The notes beneath the pieces are model-generated. The model was not told the DNA's origin and did not search any database. It saw only the letters and a program-made list of their open reading frames with translations. Made by a program: the position numbers and the translations under genes. DNA of 13,958 bases from Brachionus koreanus. Its lineage: Eukaryota > Rotifera > Eurotatoria > Ploima > Brachionidae. The stretch covers positions 345,406-359,363 of the forward strand of contig PJRA01000444.1 of NCBI GenBank assembly GCA_016987375.1, written 5' to 3'. Shown in pieces: positions 5,986-13,958 of the stretch. The stretch's first letter is position 1. The number at the start of each line of letters is the position of its first letter.

Positions 5986-8103
5986 TTATGATTTTAAAGA
6001 AAAGCTTCTTATTTCTTGTTGCTTTTGTCGATGTGCTTTCAAACACTTGGTTGTACAAAACTTGTAATCAAAATATTCAAATGGGACGCTAGATGACATG
6101 TCGACACCGCAAAACCAACATCGGCTTATAATACGGATTTTTTGCGGTGAATATTTAGCCTGAGTGATCGAGTCCAACTCGTCTTTGTCATTAATAGGCA
6201 TCAAATTCAGAAAATTTCTGTCTATTAACAACTGTCTCTTTTCTTGATCGGTCAACGACAAGAACAAATTTCGCTCGTTTTCTTCAATTTGTTGCCTGGT
6301 TAATTTTTCTTTTTCAACAGCTTCTCTGTGTTTGCGCGCTTGCTTTTTAAGTCTTTTTTTCTCCTTTTCTTTTTCAGCCTTTTCGGTCATTTTCTCAATG
6401 CTCAGAGGTTCGTTTATCTTAGCCTTAACATAATCGTATCTGTTCGGAAAGTCATTCATAAATCTTCTATACAAATCTCTAATAGCCTTATTCTGGGAAA
6501 CAAAATAAGGCAAAGCTTTATTCCGTGTTAAATCATTTATTGAAGGATCACATCCGTTCATCAGAAGCTCCCAAACGCATTCACAGTGGCCCATTTGACT
6601 GCACAAGTGCAACAGAGTAAACCCATTTTGCTTGTTTAAACGCTTGTTAATTAACATTTCAATATTTAGCTTATAATTTTCTAAGTCTATTTTATTTTCT
6701 TGGTCAATTGAAGGACAAAACAGCTGTTTTAACTTAGCTGCATTATTAGTCATGCAGCAAGTATATATTTCATTGAATAGCTTTAGATTATCTCCGTACA
6801 AACTTTGTATAAACTCGTCCTGAACTGGTCTCTCAGGCTCTTTCTTTTCTTGGACTATTTGACAACTAGTGTCCAAATTATGAGATTTCTCTTCAATTTG
6901 TTGACTTGATTTATTCTTTTTTGACTTTTTTTTTGATTTTGGCCTCTCTTGTTTGGATGATTGTACAATTTTTGTCTCATAATTGGTCAGAATATGCAAA
7001 AAATCTTTATCGAAGTGTTCAACTCGTGATAGCAAATTATGAGCCCGTTTAACCTCGTTAAAAGTTGGTCTAAAGGTCATAAATGGGATAGTTCTGAGTC
7101 TTGGATCGTCTTTGTCAAAAGGAGCTTGACTCTGGTGTGAAATCAACACGGACCTGTTGTACTGTGGCACTCGGATAAAAACACATGTACATTGATCAAT
7201 TTCTGTTTTCCATTCTGTTCCTATCAATGATCTAATTTCATCGCGGAAGTTCGCCTCTTGGGAGCGGCGAATGTTGGCACCAGCTGATTTAGAGTGCTTG
7301 CCTGTCGAATCGTGCTGGCTCTGGACTCCTCCTCGCTTAGCCCGGACCACATATCGATGAAATGTTTTGTGAACAACTACTTCATCTCTTTAAAAAAAAT
7401 TTATTTAAATTTCTTTTAGAAAAACTAGTTCAGACCCTTTGAAAACAGCAGCCGCAAAGTGTCCTGCAGCTACTAGTATGATGCACCATTTATTGTCTGA
7501 ATTAATGCTACGAATTTTGGCCAAAATTTCCGCTTGTTGATCACTATCAAAGTGCTTTTTAGACAAAATGACTGATCTATAAATGGAAATAATTGTCGAG
7601 TCGTTGAGTTTAAAGAAAAATTTTGGTCTATTCTTGTGATTATGGATTTTGGCCTTAGCCTTGACTGTATGTTCAGTTTCACTTTCAGAACTAGACGATG
7701 ACTTGTAGATATCTTCCTCTTCAGTGTCACTGCCAGATATGCTACAAATGTCACTTAATTTTTCAAATTCTTCTATGCTAACAGTTGATTTTCCTTTAAG
7801 TTTTTGCTTTAAATTGTACAAGTGTAAATCGCCTCTAAAGTGCTCGATTTGCTCCTGGCGGTCCTCGAACGAGCACTGACAAGTAGAACACAATATTTTG
7901 TCTGCTAGATTTAGACTGTCAATTGAGGACAAGTCAAATTTTGGCACACTTTTTTCCACTCTTTTCTCTTCTTTGCTCTCCAAGCCGGATTCAATTTGCT
8001 CATTAATTGAATCGAGTATTTGTCGGGAAAATCCGTCAAATAGAGAAAATTTCCTTATCAAATAATTTGTGTGAATACTTGGCGAACTAGATGGCAAAGA
8101 CAT
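5986..8103 (-). CDS. ANKZF1: ANKZF1/Vms1, peptidyl-tRNA hydrolase of ribosome quality control (2 exons)
   Basis: Exon 1 (8103-7436) and exon 2 (7387-5986) join through a 48-nt phase-2 intron (donor GTCTGA, acceptor AAAG) into 689 residues, close to human ANKZF1 (about 726). Splicing restores the VLRF1 core GHFAAAVFKGDEVVVHKTFHRY, with the break after G223 or so. In order: a C2H2-like zinc finger (C72, C75, H88, H94); an acidic Ser/Glu linker (122-145); the VLRF1 domain with VRAKRGGVQ, whose Gln245 matches the Gln required for cleaving peptidyl-tRNA; a Lys-rich linker; ankyrin repeats (about 476-535); a long basic helix (about 560-595); and a C-terminal treble clef (C646, C649, C667, C671). 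The family frees nascent chains from stalled 60S subunits and works with p97/VCP. The p97-binding motif is only partly matched (KRLKKQARKHR). The exon 2 frame alone appears to begin at a GTG, which is not the start. Confidence 0.95.
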
Positions 8104-9951
8104 GATTGATAGTCAAAACGAAATAAAAAAATATTAAATTGAAATAAATTATAAAATAAAATTTTTATTATTATTTTTTTTTAGTATTTTATTTAGTTTT
8201 TAAAGTAATTGCATAATATTCTTTATTTTTTCTAAATTAAAACTTACGAAATTTTGAACATGTGTTCTATTTTCTCAATCAATTTAATTAATTGATTTTT
8301 AATTGTGACTAGCAAAAATAAAAATTTAAAAATTTTTTTCTCAATATTTAAAAGCATGAATTAACTTAAAATTTAATTTAATTTTTCTAACCCATAGAAT
8401 TAAAATAGACCTAGAAATACCTAAGATCGCCAAATTTCAGTTATTTTCTAAACTAACAGACGGTTAGCTTTTTTTTTCAAAATTTTGAAAATAAATTATC
8501 AAGCTTTAATAACTTTTGCATTTCTAAACCAAAAACGGCTGAAAATTTGGAAACTGATACAGTTTTTATGAGACTTCAGAATTTTTGGTGTGTCAACAGC
8601 CATATCTGTCCAGTTGAAAAATTTATTTTCTATACTTTATTTTAAAAGAAAGTATTTTGGATTTTTGGATTCTTTAAATTCATTAAACATGTGCTCAATT
8701 TGATTTGAATTTATAATATTTTGTTGCACAAATTCATTTATAATTTTTTGTTGCACAAAAAATTAAATTTAAAATTGATCTATTAATTTTAAAAATTCTA
8801 CTCTTTAAATAATATTTTTTTTTACATTTTGGTTGATTTATTATTTCAAGCTTAAAGTAAAAAATTATCAATTAGAATGTTGAAAAAATATTCAAATTTC
8901 AATATCTACATTTCGGTAAAATAAAATCAACATAAAAGTAAAGTTTTTTTAGTGGTGCATCATTAAGACAAACCGTTCAACATATATGTATAAAATTCTC
9001 TGATTTTCAACCTCAATCGCTAACAGTGTACCTTTTATTTTTTTTTTTTTGAAAATCAAATCAACTATCAATTAAAATCTTATTGATGTTTTATTTTTTG
9101 TCCTTTTTTTGCATAAATAAAAAATTTCACTATGTTTCAATATCTTCTAATAAATATCATATTTTAGAAGATTTAATTTATCAAAATAGGCAGAATTTTT
9201 TTTTTGTTTGTATTTGAATTTCACAATACCGGGTTTCAAGTACTACATACTTTTTTAAAAGTGTGGATAAGCATTAGAAAAACATAAAACAATTGAACCT
9301 AAAAAAACACAGTGTAAACTAAAATTTTAAACTTTGAATCCTTAAAAAAGTAAACCAAAACATATAAAGAATTATTTATTTTTGAATAAATTAAACAAAA
9401 TAATTTCGTAAACAGTTAATAAACATATTAAGTGATTAAATTATCATGTGAAAAATTGTAATGAGTTTAAAATAAAACACAAAATTTTTCTTTTTTCTTT
9501 AGATAAATGAGACAAAAAATGGAATGGATTTAAATGACCAAAGTTAATTATGAGGTAAATAAAATCATCAATCTTTAAATCCTCATAAAATGCGAGTTCT
9601 TTATCCATTTTCTTGTTTGAAATGAAAAAAAAATGCCATATATGAAGACGTTTTCAGCTTTTTTTTTTGTTTTTAAAAATGTCAATGTTTTATTAAATTT
9701 TATGTATAAACAAATTTATGTGTTAATTAACAGTTTAAATATTCAAACAATTTTGAAATTGTGTGCTCAAATGCAAAAATGTTCACTTAATAATGAATAA
9801 AATAAGATATGTGCAATTCTATTTTTCTAATCTAAAAATTTCAAAATAAAATTTACTATTTTGAAAGCATGTTTTGAGTATAAATTGAGTCAAAAATTAT
9901 CAAAATATTTGATAATATTAAAATCTTAATTTTTTCTATGGTAGATAGAAG
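8104..9951. other. 1.85-kb AT-rich divergent intergenic region
   Basis: It lies between the start codons of ANKZF1 (minus) and ABCF1 (plus) and so holds both promoters and perhaps a leader exon of ABCF1. No coding region or RNA gene was recognised. A somewhat more complex patch at about 8390-8625 could be an old repeat copy. A 27-base-period duplication is at 8710-8759. Otherwise it consists of A/T runs. TATA-like strings are too common here to choose one. Confidence 0.6.
8710..8759. repeat. 27-bp tandem duplication (2 copies)
   Basis: TTTATAAT followed by ATTTTGTTGCACAAA at 8710-8732 is repeated after TTCA as TTTATAAT plus TTTTTGTTGCACAAA at 8737-8759. The 23-base units differ at one position, and the period is 27. 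It looks like a simple slippage or local duplication event. Confidence 0.75.
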
Positions 9952-9955
9952 ATGA
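9938..9955 (+). promoter_or_regulatory. possible uORF or 3' splice site abutting the ABCF1 start
   Basis: An ATG at 9938 opens a five-codon frame (M-V-D-R-R) whose TGA (9953-9955) overlaps the ABCF1 ATG (9952-9954) as ATGA. If the leader includes it, translation of ABCF1 would need leaky scanning or reinitiation. Alternatively TTTTTTCTATGGTAG is a 3' splice site (cis or spliced-leader), with the mRNA starting at about 9945, which would remove the upstream ATG. Confidence 0.4.
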
Positions 9956-12351
9956 ACGACGACGACTCAAGAAAATCAAAGTCGAAGAAAACTAAAAATA
10001 GTAAGAAAAACTTGGACGACGAACAAGCAGTCGACACAAGTTCGAAGACCAAAAAGGACAAGAGGTCGAAAAAAGGCCACAACCAGTCTGAAGATGAGCT
10101 GGAACAGGTCGCAATGGCGACAAGTAAAGTGTCTTTAGACGATGAAAGACCAAAAAAAGAGAAAAAAAAATCAAAAAAGAAGAAAAATGAGAGCGATCAG
10201 GAAGAAGAAGTCGATGCTGTGGTTGATAAACCAGATGCTCAACCAGAACCAGCTAAGACCAAGGCCAAAAAAAATAAAAAAAAAAACAAAGCAAAAAAAG
10301 AGGATTCAGATGACGATGAGCCAATGGCAAATATTGATCAAGCAAGTGAAGAAAGCGAAAGCGATGCGGAACCTGTGAATGTGAAAACAAAATTTAATAT
10401 TTTAATGTCTGGCCTAAGTGACGAGATGGAAGATAATGGCGAAAGTCAAAGTGATCATGAGACAACAAAGCAAGTTGAATCTAAAAAAGAACCAGAGCCG
10501 GTTGAGCCAGAGGAAGAGGCCAAAGAGGACAAAAAAGTTAAAATTAGTCGCAAAGAGCTTAAAAAAATGAAGAAAAAAATTGAATTTAATGATGAATTGA
10601 AAAACGAAGAGGCAAAAAGCGGAACAGAAAATTTCACCTTGACACAAGGCAATCAAGGACGATCCGAAAATCTGTTGGAAAATTCACTAGACATTAAAAT
10701 TGAAGGCTTTTCTATATCGACTAAGGGAAGAAATTTGTTTTCAAATGCTGATCTTAAGATATCATATGGCAGACACTATGGTCTTATAGGACCTAATGGC
10801 ATGGGCAAAACAACTCTTCTAAAACACATAGCTAATCGTTCACTCAAAATTCCTACCAATATTGATTTGTTGTTATGTGAACAAGAAGTGCAGGCCGATG
10901 ATGAGCCAGCCATACAATCTGTTCTAAAAGCAGACAAAAAGCGTATGCAACTAATGGAAGAAGAAAAAAAAATATTGGCTAACGATAATCAAACCAAAGA
11001 CGAAGTGAAAAGACTGAATCAAATCTATGAAGAAATGAATGCAATGAAAGCAGACGCTGCCGAAGGCAAAGCGCGTCGCATATTGGCCGGTCTTGGCTTC
11101 GATAAAGAAATGATGGAAAGAGCGACCAAGAATTTTAGCGGTGGTTGGCGAATGCGCATTTCGCTAGCAAGAGCTTTGTTCATGGAGCCGACATTTTTGA
11201 TGCTTGACGAGCCGACAAATCACTTAGACTTGAATGCGGTCATTTGGCTCGACAACTACCTACAAAATTGGAAGAAAACTCTTCTAATTGTGTCGCATGA
11301 CCAAAGCTTTTTGGACAATGTATGCACGGACGTAATTCACTTGGACCAAGAAAAACTTTTCTACTACAAAGGCAATTATTCTAAATTTAAAAAAATGTTG
11401 GTTCAAAAACGCCAAGAGCAATTGAAAGAATTCGAAAAACAAGAAAAACGCTTGAAAGAGATGAAAGCATCGGGCAAGTCGAGCAAACAAGCCGAGAGCA
11501 AGGCCAAGGAATTTTTGACTAGAAAACAAGAAAAAAACATGAAAAACAAAGGCATACAGAGAGAGAACGATGGACCTACTGAGCTTTTAAAGCGTCCAAA
11601 AGAGTATATTGTTAAATTTAAATTTCCAGAGCCAAATCAACTAAGTGCACCAATATTGGGCCTTAAAAATGTTTCGTTCAAGTACGAAAATCAGGCCTAT
11701 TTGTTCAAAGACATTGATTTTGCCATTGACATGCAAAGTAGAGTGGCCATTGTGGGACCAAATGGTGTAGGCAAATCAACACTATTGAAATTGCTGATGG
11801 GTGATATTCTACCAACTAGTGGTGAATTGATTAGAAATAGATTTCTCAAAATAGGACGATATGACCAACATTCAGCTGATCAGTTCGATTTAAATTTAAC
11901 ACCAGTTGACCATTTGAGAAAGTATTACAATTTGGACTATCAAGAGTGTAGAAAAAGATTGGGCACACTTGGACTGGCTGGCTTTGCACACGAAGTCAAA
12001 ATAGGTGACTTGTCCGGTGGTCAAAAGGCGCGTGTGGCTTTGTGTGATTTGACTTGTAAAGCGCCCGATGTGGTCATTTTGGATGAGCCGACAAACAATT
12101 TGGACATCGAGTCCATTGATGCTTTGGCCGATGCCATTTCGGACTATAAAGGCGGCGTCATAATCGTGTCTCATGACGAACGATTAATCAGAGAAACTGA
12201 CTGTAGATTGTACTCAATTGAATCTCAGGATATTTTTGCACTTGATGGCGATTTTGATGATTATAGAAAAGATTTATTGCATAGTTTGGGTGAAGAAATA
12301 ATTAATAATCCATCGGCCGCAGCTGCTGTTGCTACTTATGACAGTGATTAA
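9952..12351 (+). CDS. ABCF1: ABCF1 (ABC50), ribosome-associated twin ABC ATPase
   Basis: An intact 799-residue frame; human ABCF1 has 845. Residues 1-225 are a Lys/Glu/Asp-rich disordered region with repeated KKxKK blocks and acidic SDxE sites, as in ABCF1, where this part contacts eIF2 and is phosphorylated (family knowledge). NBD1: Walker A GPNGMGKT (280-287), signature FSGGW (395-399), Walker B FLMLDE (415-420), switch His449. A charged inter-domain linker follows (about 475-550). NBD2: Walker A GPNGVGKS (602-609), signature LSGGQ (687-691), Walker B VVILDE (707-712), switch His741. All ATPase residues are present and there are no membrane segments, as expected for ABCF proteins. The end ([18 protein letters not shown]) is typical of ABCF1 rather than ABCF2 or ABCF3. 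It acts in translation initiation in the cytoplasm. The absence of coding introns contrasts with the neighbours. Confidence 0.96.
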   Translation: MNDDDSRKSKSKKTKNSKKNLDDEQAVDTSSKTKKDKRSKKGHNQSEDELEQVAMATSKVSLDDERPKKEKKKSKKKKNESDQEEEVDAVVDKPDAQPEPAKTKAKKNKKKNKAKKEDSDDDEPMANIDQASEESESDAEPVNVKTKFNILMSGLSDEMEDNGESQSDHETTKQVESKKEPEPVEPEEEAKEDKKVKISRKELKKMKKKIEFNDELKNEEAKSGTENFTLTQGNQGRSENLLENSLDIKIEGFSISTKGRNLFSNADLKISYGRHYGLIGPNGMGKTTLLKHIANRSLKIPTNIDLLLCEQEVQADDEPAIQSVLKADKKRMQLMEEEKKILANDNQTKDEVKRLNQIYEEMNAMKADAAEGKARRILAGLGFDKEMMERATKNFSGGWRMRISLARALFMEPTFLMLDEPTNHLDLNAVIWLDNYLQNWKKTLLIVSHDQSFLDNVCTDVIHLDQEKLFYYKGNYSKFKKMLVQKRQEQLKEFEKQEKRLKEMKASGKSSKQAESKAKEFLTRKQEKNMKNKGIQRENDGPTELLKRPKEYIVKFKFPEPNQLSAPILGLKNVSFKYENQAYLFKDIDFAIDMQSRVAIVGPNGVGKSTLLKLLMGDILPTSGELIRNRFLKIGRYDQHSADQFDLNLTPVDHLRKYYNLDYQECRKRLGTLGLAGFAHEVKIGDLSGGQKARVALCDLTCKAPDVVILDEPTNNLDIESIDALADAISDYKGGVIIVSHDERLIRETDCRLYSIESQDIFALDGDFDDYRKDLLHSLGEEIINNPSAAAAVATYDSD

Positions 12352-12383
12352 TCAATAATTTATAATTAGCTCAATTATCATAA

Positions 12384-12389
12384 AATAAA
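12384..12389 (+). terminator. poly(A) signal of ABCF1
   Basis: AATAAA lies 32 bases after the TAA stop (12349-12351) and is followed by a T-rich stretch, giving a short 3' UTR. Confidence 0.65.
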
Positions 12390-12583
12390 TATTTTTAAAG
12401 AAAATTTTTTTTTTTTTATTTATGCTATTAACAATATTTTTCCACAATTCTAGAAAAAATTTTTTTAATTCTAGTTTTTAAGTCCTATGTCTAGTCTCTA
12501 ATTATTGATTTTACGCTCATTTTGACTTATTAAACGAACTTTTGGAAAATTTTCTTTCAATAATCCAAATAGCCACAACTTGA

Positions 12584-12863
12584 TCAAATTTCAACTTATT
12601 ATTTTTAAATAAATTATATAAAATCGAGACAACAACACCTAACTGTAGTCAAAGAGAGTATTTCATAACGAGTTGGATAGTCCCACTTTGGAATCATCTA
12701 CCAGCCTCAGTAATTCAATCAAAAACGAAGAATGGTTTCAAAGCTAACTACGACAAACACACATCGAGCGCTCAAAATCGGTTGTCATAGTGAGGCACAC
12801 CCTCACTTGCAGGAACTCCTTCCTGTTACAACCTATAACTATTATTATTATTATTATTATTAT
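12584..12863 (+). mobile_element. 5'-truncated LINE, 3' end with hairpins and (ATT)n tail
   Basis: A frame from about 12584 to the TAG at 12788-12790 encodes the C-terminus of a LINE ORF2 protein: IVPLWNHLPASVIQSKT then NGFKANYDKH. This is the W-N-x-L-P-x-x-V...F-K...L/Y-D-K-H pattern found after the RT domain of CR1/L2/Jockey-type elements. The short 3' UTR forms two perfect hairpins: AGTGAGG/CCTCACT (12789-12795 with 12801-12807, loop CACAC) and CAGGAA/TTCCTG (12810-12815 with 12820-12825, loop CTCC). An (ATT)n tail follows at 12841-12863. Everything upstream of the last 70 codons is missing, as expected from incomplete reverse transcription. TCAAATT before (12584-12590) and after (12866-12872) could be a target-site duplication, but it is too short and AT-rich to trust. 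Confidence 0.75.
12841..12863 (+). repeat. (ATT)n microsatellite tail of the LINE
   Basis: Seven ATT units plus a partial unit directly follow the LINE 3' UTR. Short tandem repeats instead of poly(A) are a known ending for several LINE clades, so this is best read as part of the element. Confidence 0.75.
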
Positions 12864-13958
12864 ATTCAAATTGAGCTTATATTTATTAACTAATTTTGAG
12901 TCTTTTAAAATACATTTTAGTTTAAATTTTAAAAGATAAATATTTTCAAATTAAAAATAATCCAAAGTGTACCAATCTGATCAATTTTCAACATTACTAA
13001 AATTTAATTTTATATTTAAATTCATCAAAATTTTTAGCAGTCTGAAAATATTAAATTTTTTAATCTCAACATTCAATGTCATAAAACCACACCGCGAGGA
13101 TGATGTAAAAAAAAATAAAAATAAAATAAAATTAAAAAAAAGTAGTTTTTTTTCTTTCTAACTCTTTTCTTTTTTTTTAATTGCGCTAGTCAGATGATAT
13201 AATTTAGAACTAAGAAATAATTTTTCAAAATTTAATTGTTTAAAAGCAAGTTTACTGGAATTTTGCTTGGTAAAATTTTGTTGAGTAGATTTTTTTCTAC
13301 GTTTTTGCTTCGCTAAGAAAGCTTTCGTTAAGTATTGTAGGATTTTTTCTTGTTTCCCTTAAGTCATTGATCCAGAAATACAAAACTTTATTGAATCAGT
13401 TATTCCATGTTTCTTACATTCTCGACTGTTTAGTGATATCTCTTTTATTTTATCATTGATTTTTTTTCGAGATCTCTTAGGCATTCTGTGCTTTCACTTC
13501 CTAGTATTTCATTAAATTCACTAATTACCGATTTATTGCTAATATTTTTTTGTTTTGCACTAATTCTTTTAATAGACAGTCGAGAAAACCTTTTGTGAAT
13601 TTATTAACTATCGGCATATTCACAAAATGAAGTTTTCTTTTTAGTAGCATCATTTCGGTTGTTTCCATTACTAGGACATGTATGAGTTTGGATGTTTTGG
13701 CTTTTTCTCTTTCCGAGACCAAATATTTTCTTGAATTTCAATCGATTTAAAATAAAAAAAGATATTTTATAATATTTTTATCAAAGAGCCGTTTTCAAAT
13801 ATATTTTAAAAAAAAGAAATTAATTTTTTTTGTAATTTGAAACATTCAAGAAAATTCAAAAGTAGATTTAATATGATTAAGAATTAACAAGTATTAGATT
13901 TGATTTGAACACACAAGGATAAATCTAAAAGATGAGACAAAAATATTCAAATTTCAAG
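12864..13958. other. right-end intergenic region with decayed coding-like stretch
   Basis: After the LINE tail come about 420 bases of A/T runs with no gene. The stretch at about 13290-13740 is richer in G+C and looks coding-derived on the minus strand (listed separately). From 13740 to the end only A/T-rich sequence is seen. The open frame at 12967-13161 is made of A/T-driven codons (Lys, Ile, Phe, Leu) and was not accepted as a gene. Confidence 0.5.
13290..13740 (-). pseudogene. degenerate protein-coding remnant, unknown family
   Basis: On the minus strand, coding-like segments continue through several stops and frameshifts. From about 13735, one frame gives FGLGKRKSQNIQTHTCPSN, then, after stops near 13604-13611, RLSIKRISAKQKNISNKS and ILGSESTECLRDLEKK. 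A shift in the A-run at about 13463-13470 leads to INDKIKEISLNSRECKKHG and FCISGSMT, then a stop, then GKQEKILQYLTKAFLAKQKR. Composition and reading bias differ from the flanks. I do not recognise the family; it could be a transposon-encoded protein or a dead gene. The 65-residue open frame at 13525-13722 lies in another frame and is probably not the ancestral one. Confidence 0.35.

Noticed and set aside
7473..7754. 93-codon minus-strand frame overlapping ANKZF1 exon 1
   Set aside because: Alternative frame of a confidently identified exon; no independent support.
8277..8297. 8-bp inverted repeat AATCAATT...AATTGATT
   Set aside because: A/T-only palindromes of this size are expected by chance at this composition.
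9226..9245. ACCGGGTTTCAAGTA as a tRNA T-arm/B-box
   Set aside because: Does not fit the B-box consensus and no A box or cloverleaf lies upstream.
9992..12174. Several open frames of 60-92 codons on the minus strand inside ABCF1
   Set aside because: They mirror the codon bias of the ABCF1 frame, have no motif, and lie within a clearly real gene.
12967..13161. 64-codon plus-strand frame rich in Phe, Ile, Lys and Asn
   Set aside because: Composition is explained by A/T runs; no domain, signal or splice context.
1..13958. CRISPR arrays, bacterial operons, ribosome binding sites, rRNA
   Set aside because: Introns, AATAAA signals and animal orthologues show a nuclear eukaryotic locus; no such features are present.

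Overview
This is nuclear DNA from an animal: very AT-rich (intergenic parts look about 80% A+T), with spliced genes whose introns are tiny (48-61 nt, GT...AG), AATAAA poly(A) signals, and single-copy animal orthologues (ANKZF1/Vms1, ABCF1, a SPAG8-like cilium protein). Base composition, intron size, orphan WD40 fragments and LINE remains would suit a monogonont rotifer such as Brachionus. That placement is inference; other AT-rich small invertebrates remain possible.

Layout, left to right. Positions 1-430 hold a broken reverse-transcriptase fragment of a LINE on the minus strand. One orphan WD40 repeat follows (561-707, minus). A four-exon SPAG8-like microtubule inner protein gene lies at 860-1698 (+). 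Positions 1862-3891 carry three small secreted-protein genes in tandem (+): the first two are clear paralogues, and the third shares their size, signal peptide, phase-1 first intron and an N-terminal motif. A convergent, strongly basic secreted protein (3977-4567, -) meets the third gene tail to tail. Positions 4568-5985 are non-coding, with two tRNA-Glu-like remnants and a patch of repeated GGTCGG motifs. ANKZF1/Vms1 occupies 5986-8103 (-, two exons). About 1.85 kb of AT-rich sequence separates it from ABCF1 (9952-12351, +, one uninterrupted coding exon). The right end holds the 3' end of a LINE with two hairpins and an (ATT)n tail (12584-12863), then a decayed coding-like stretch on the minus strand (about 13290-13740).

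Functionally, the two best-identified genes both act on ribosomes: ANKZF1/Vms1 releases stalled nascent chains from 60S subunits, and ABCF1 is an initiation-linked ATPase. They are transcribed divergently, but the long gap argues against a compact shared promoter. The least described content is the secreted-protein cluster at 1862-4567. It has no function I can recognise and shows intron loss or gain, an extra phase-symmetric exon and fast divergence between neighbours.
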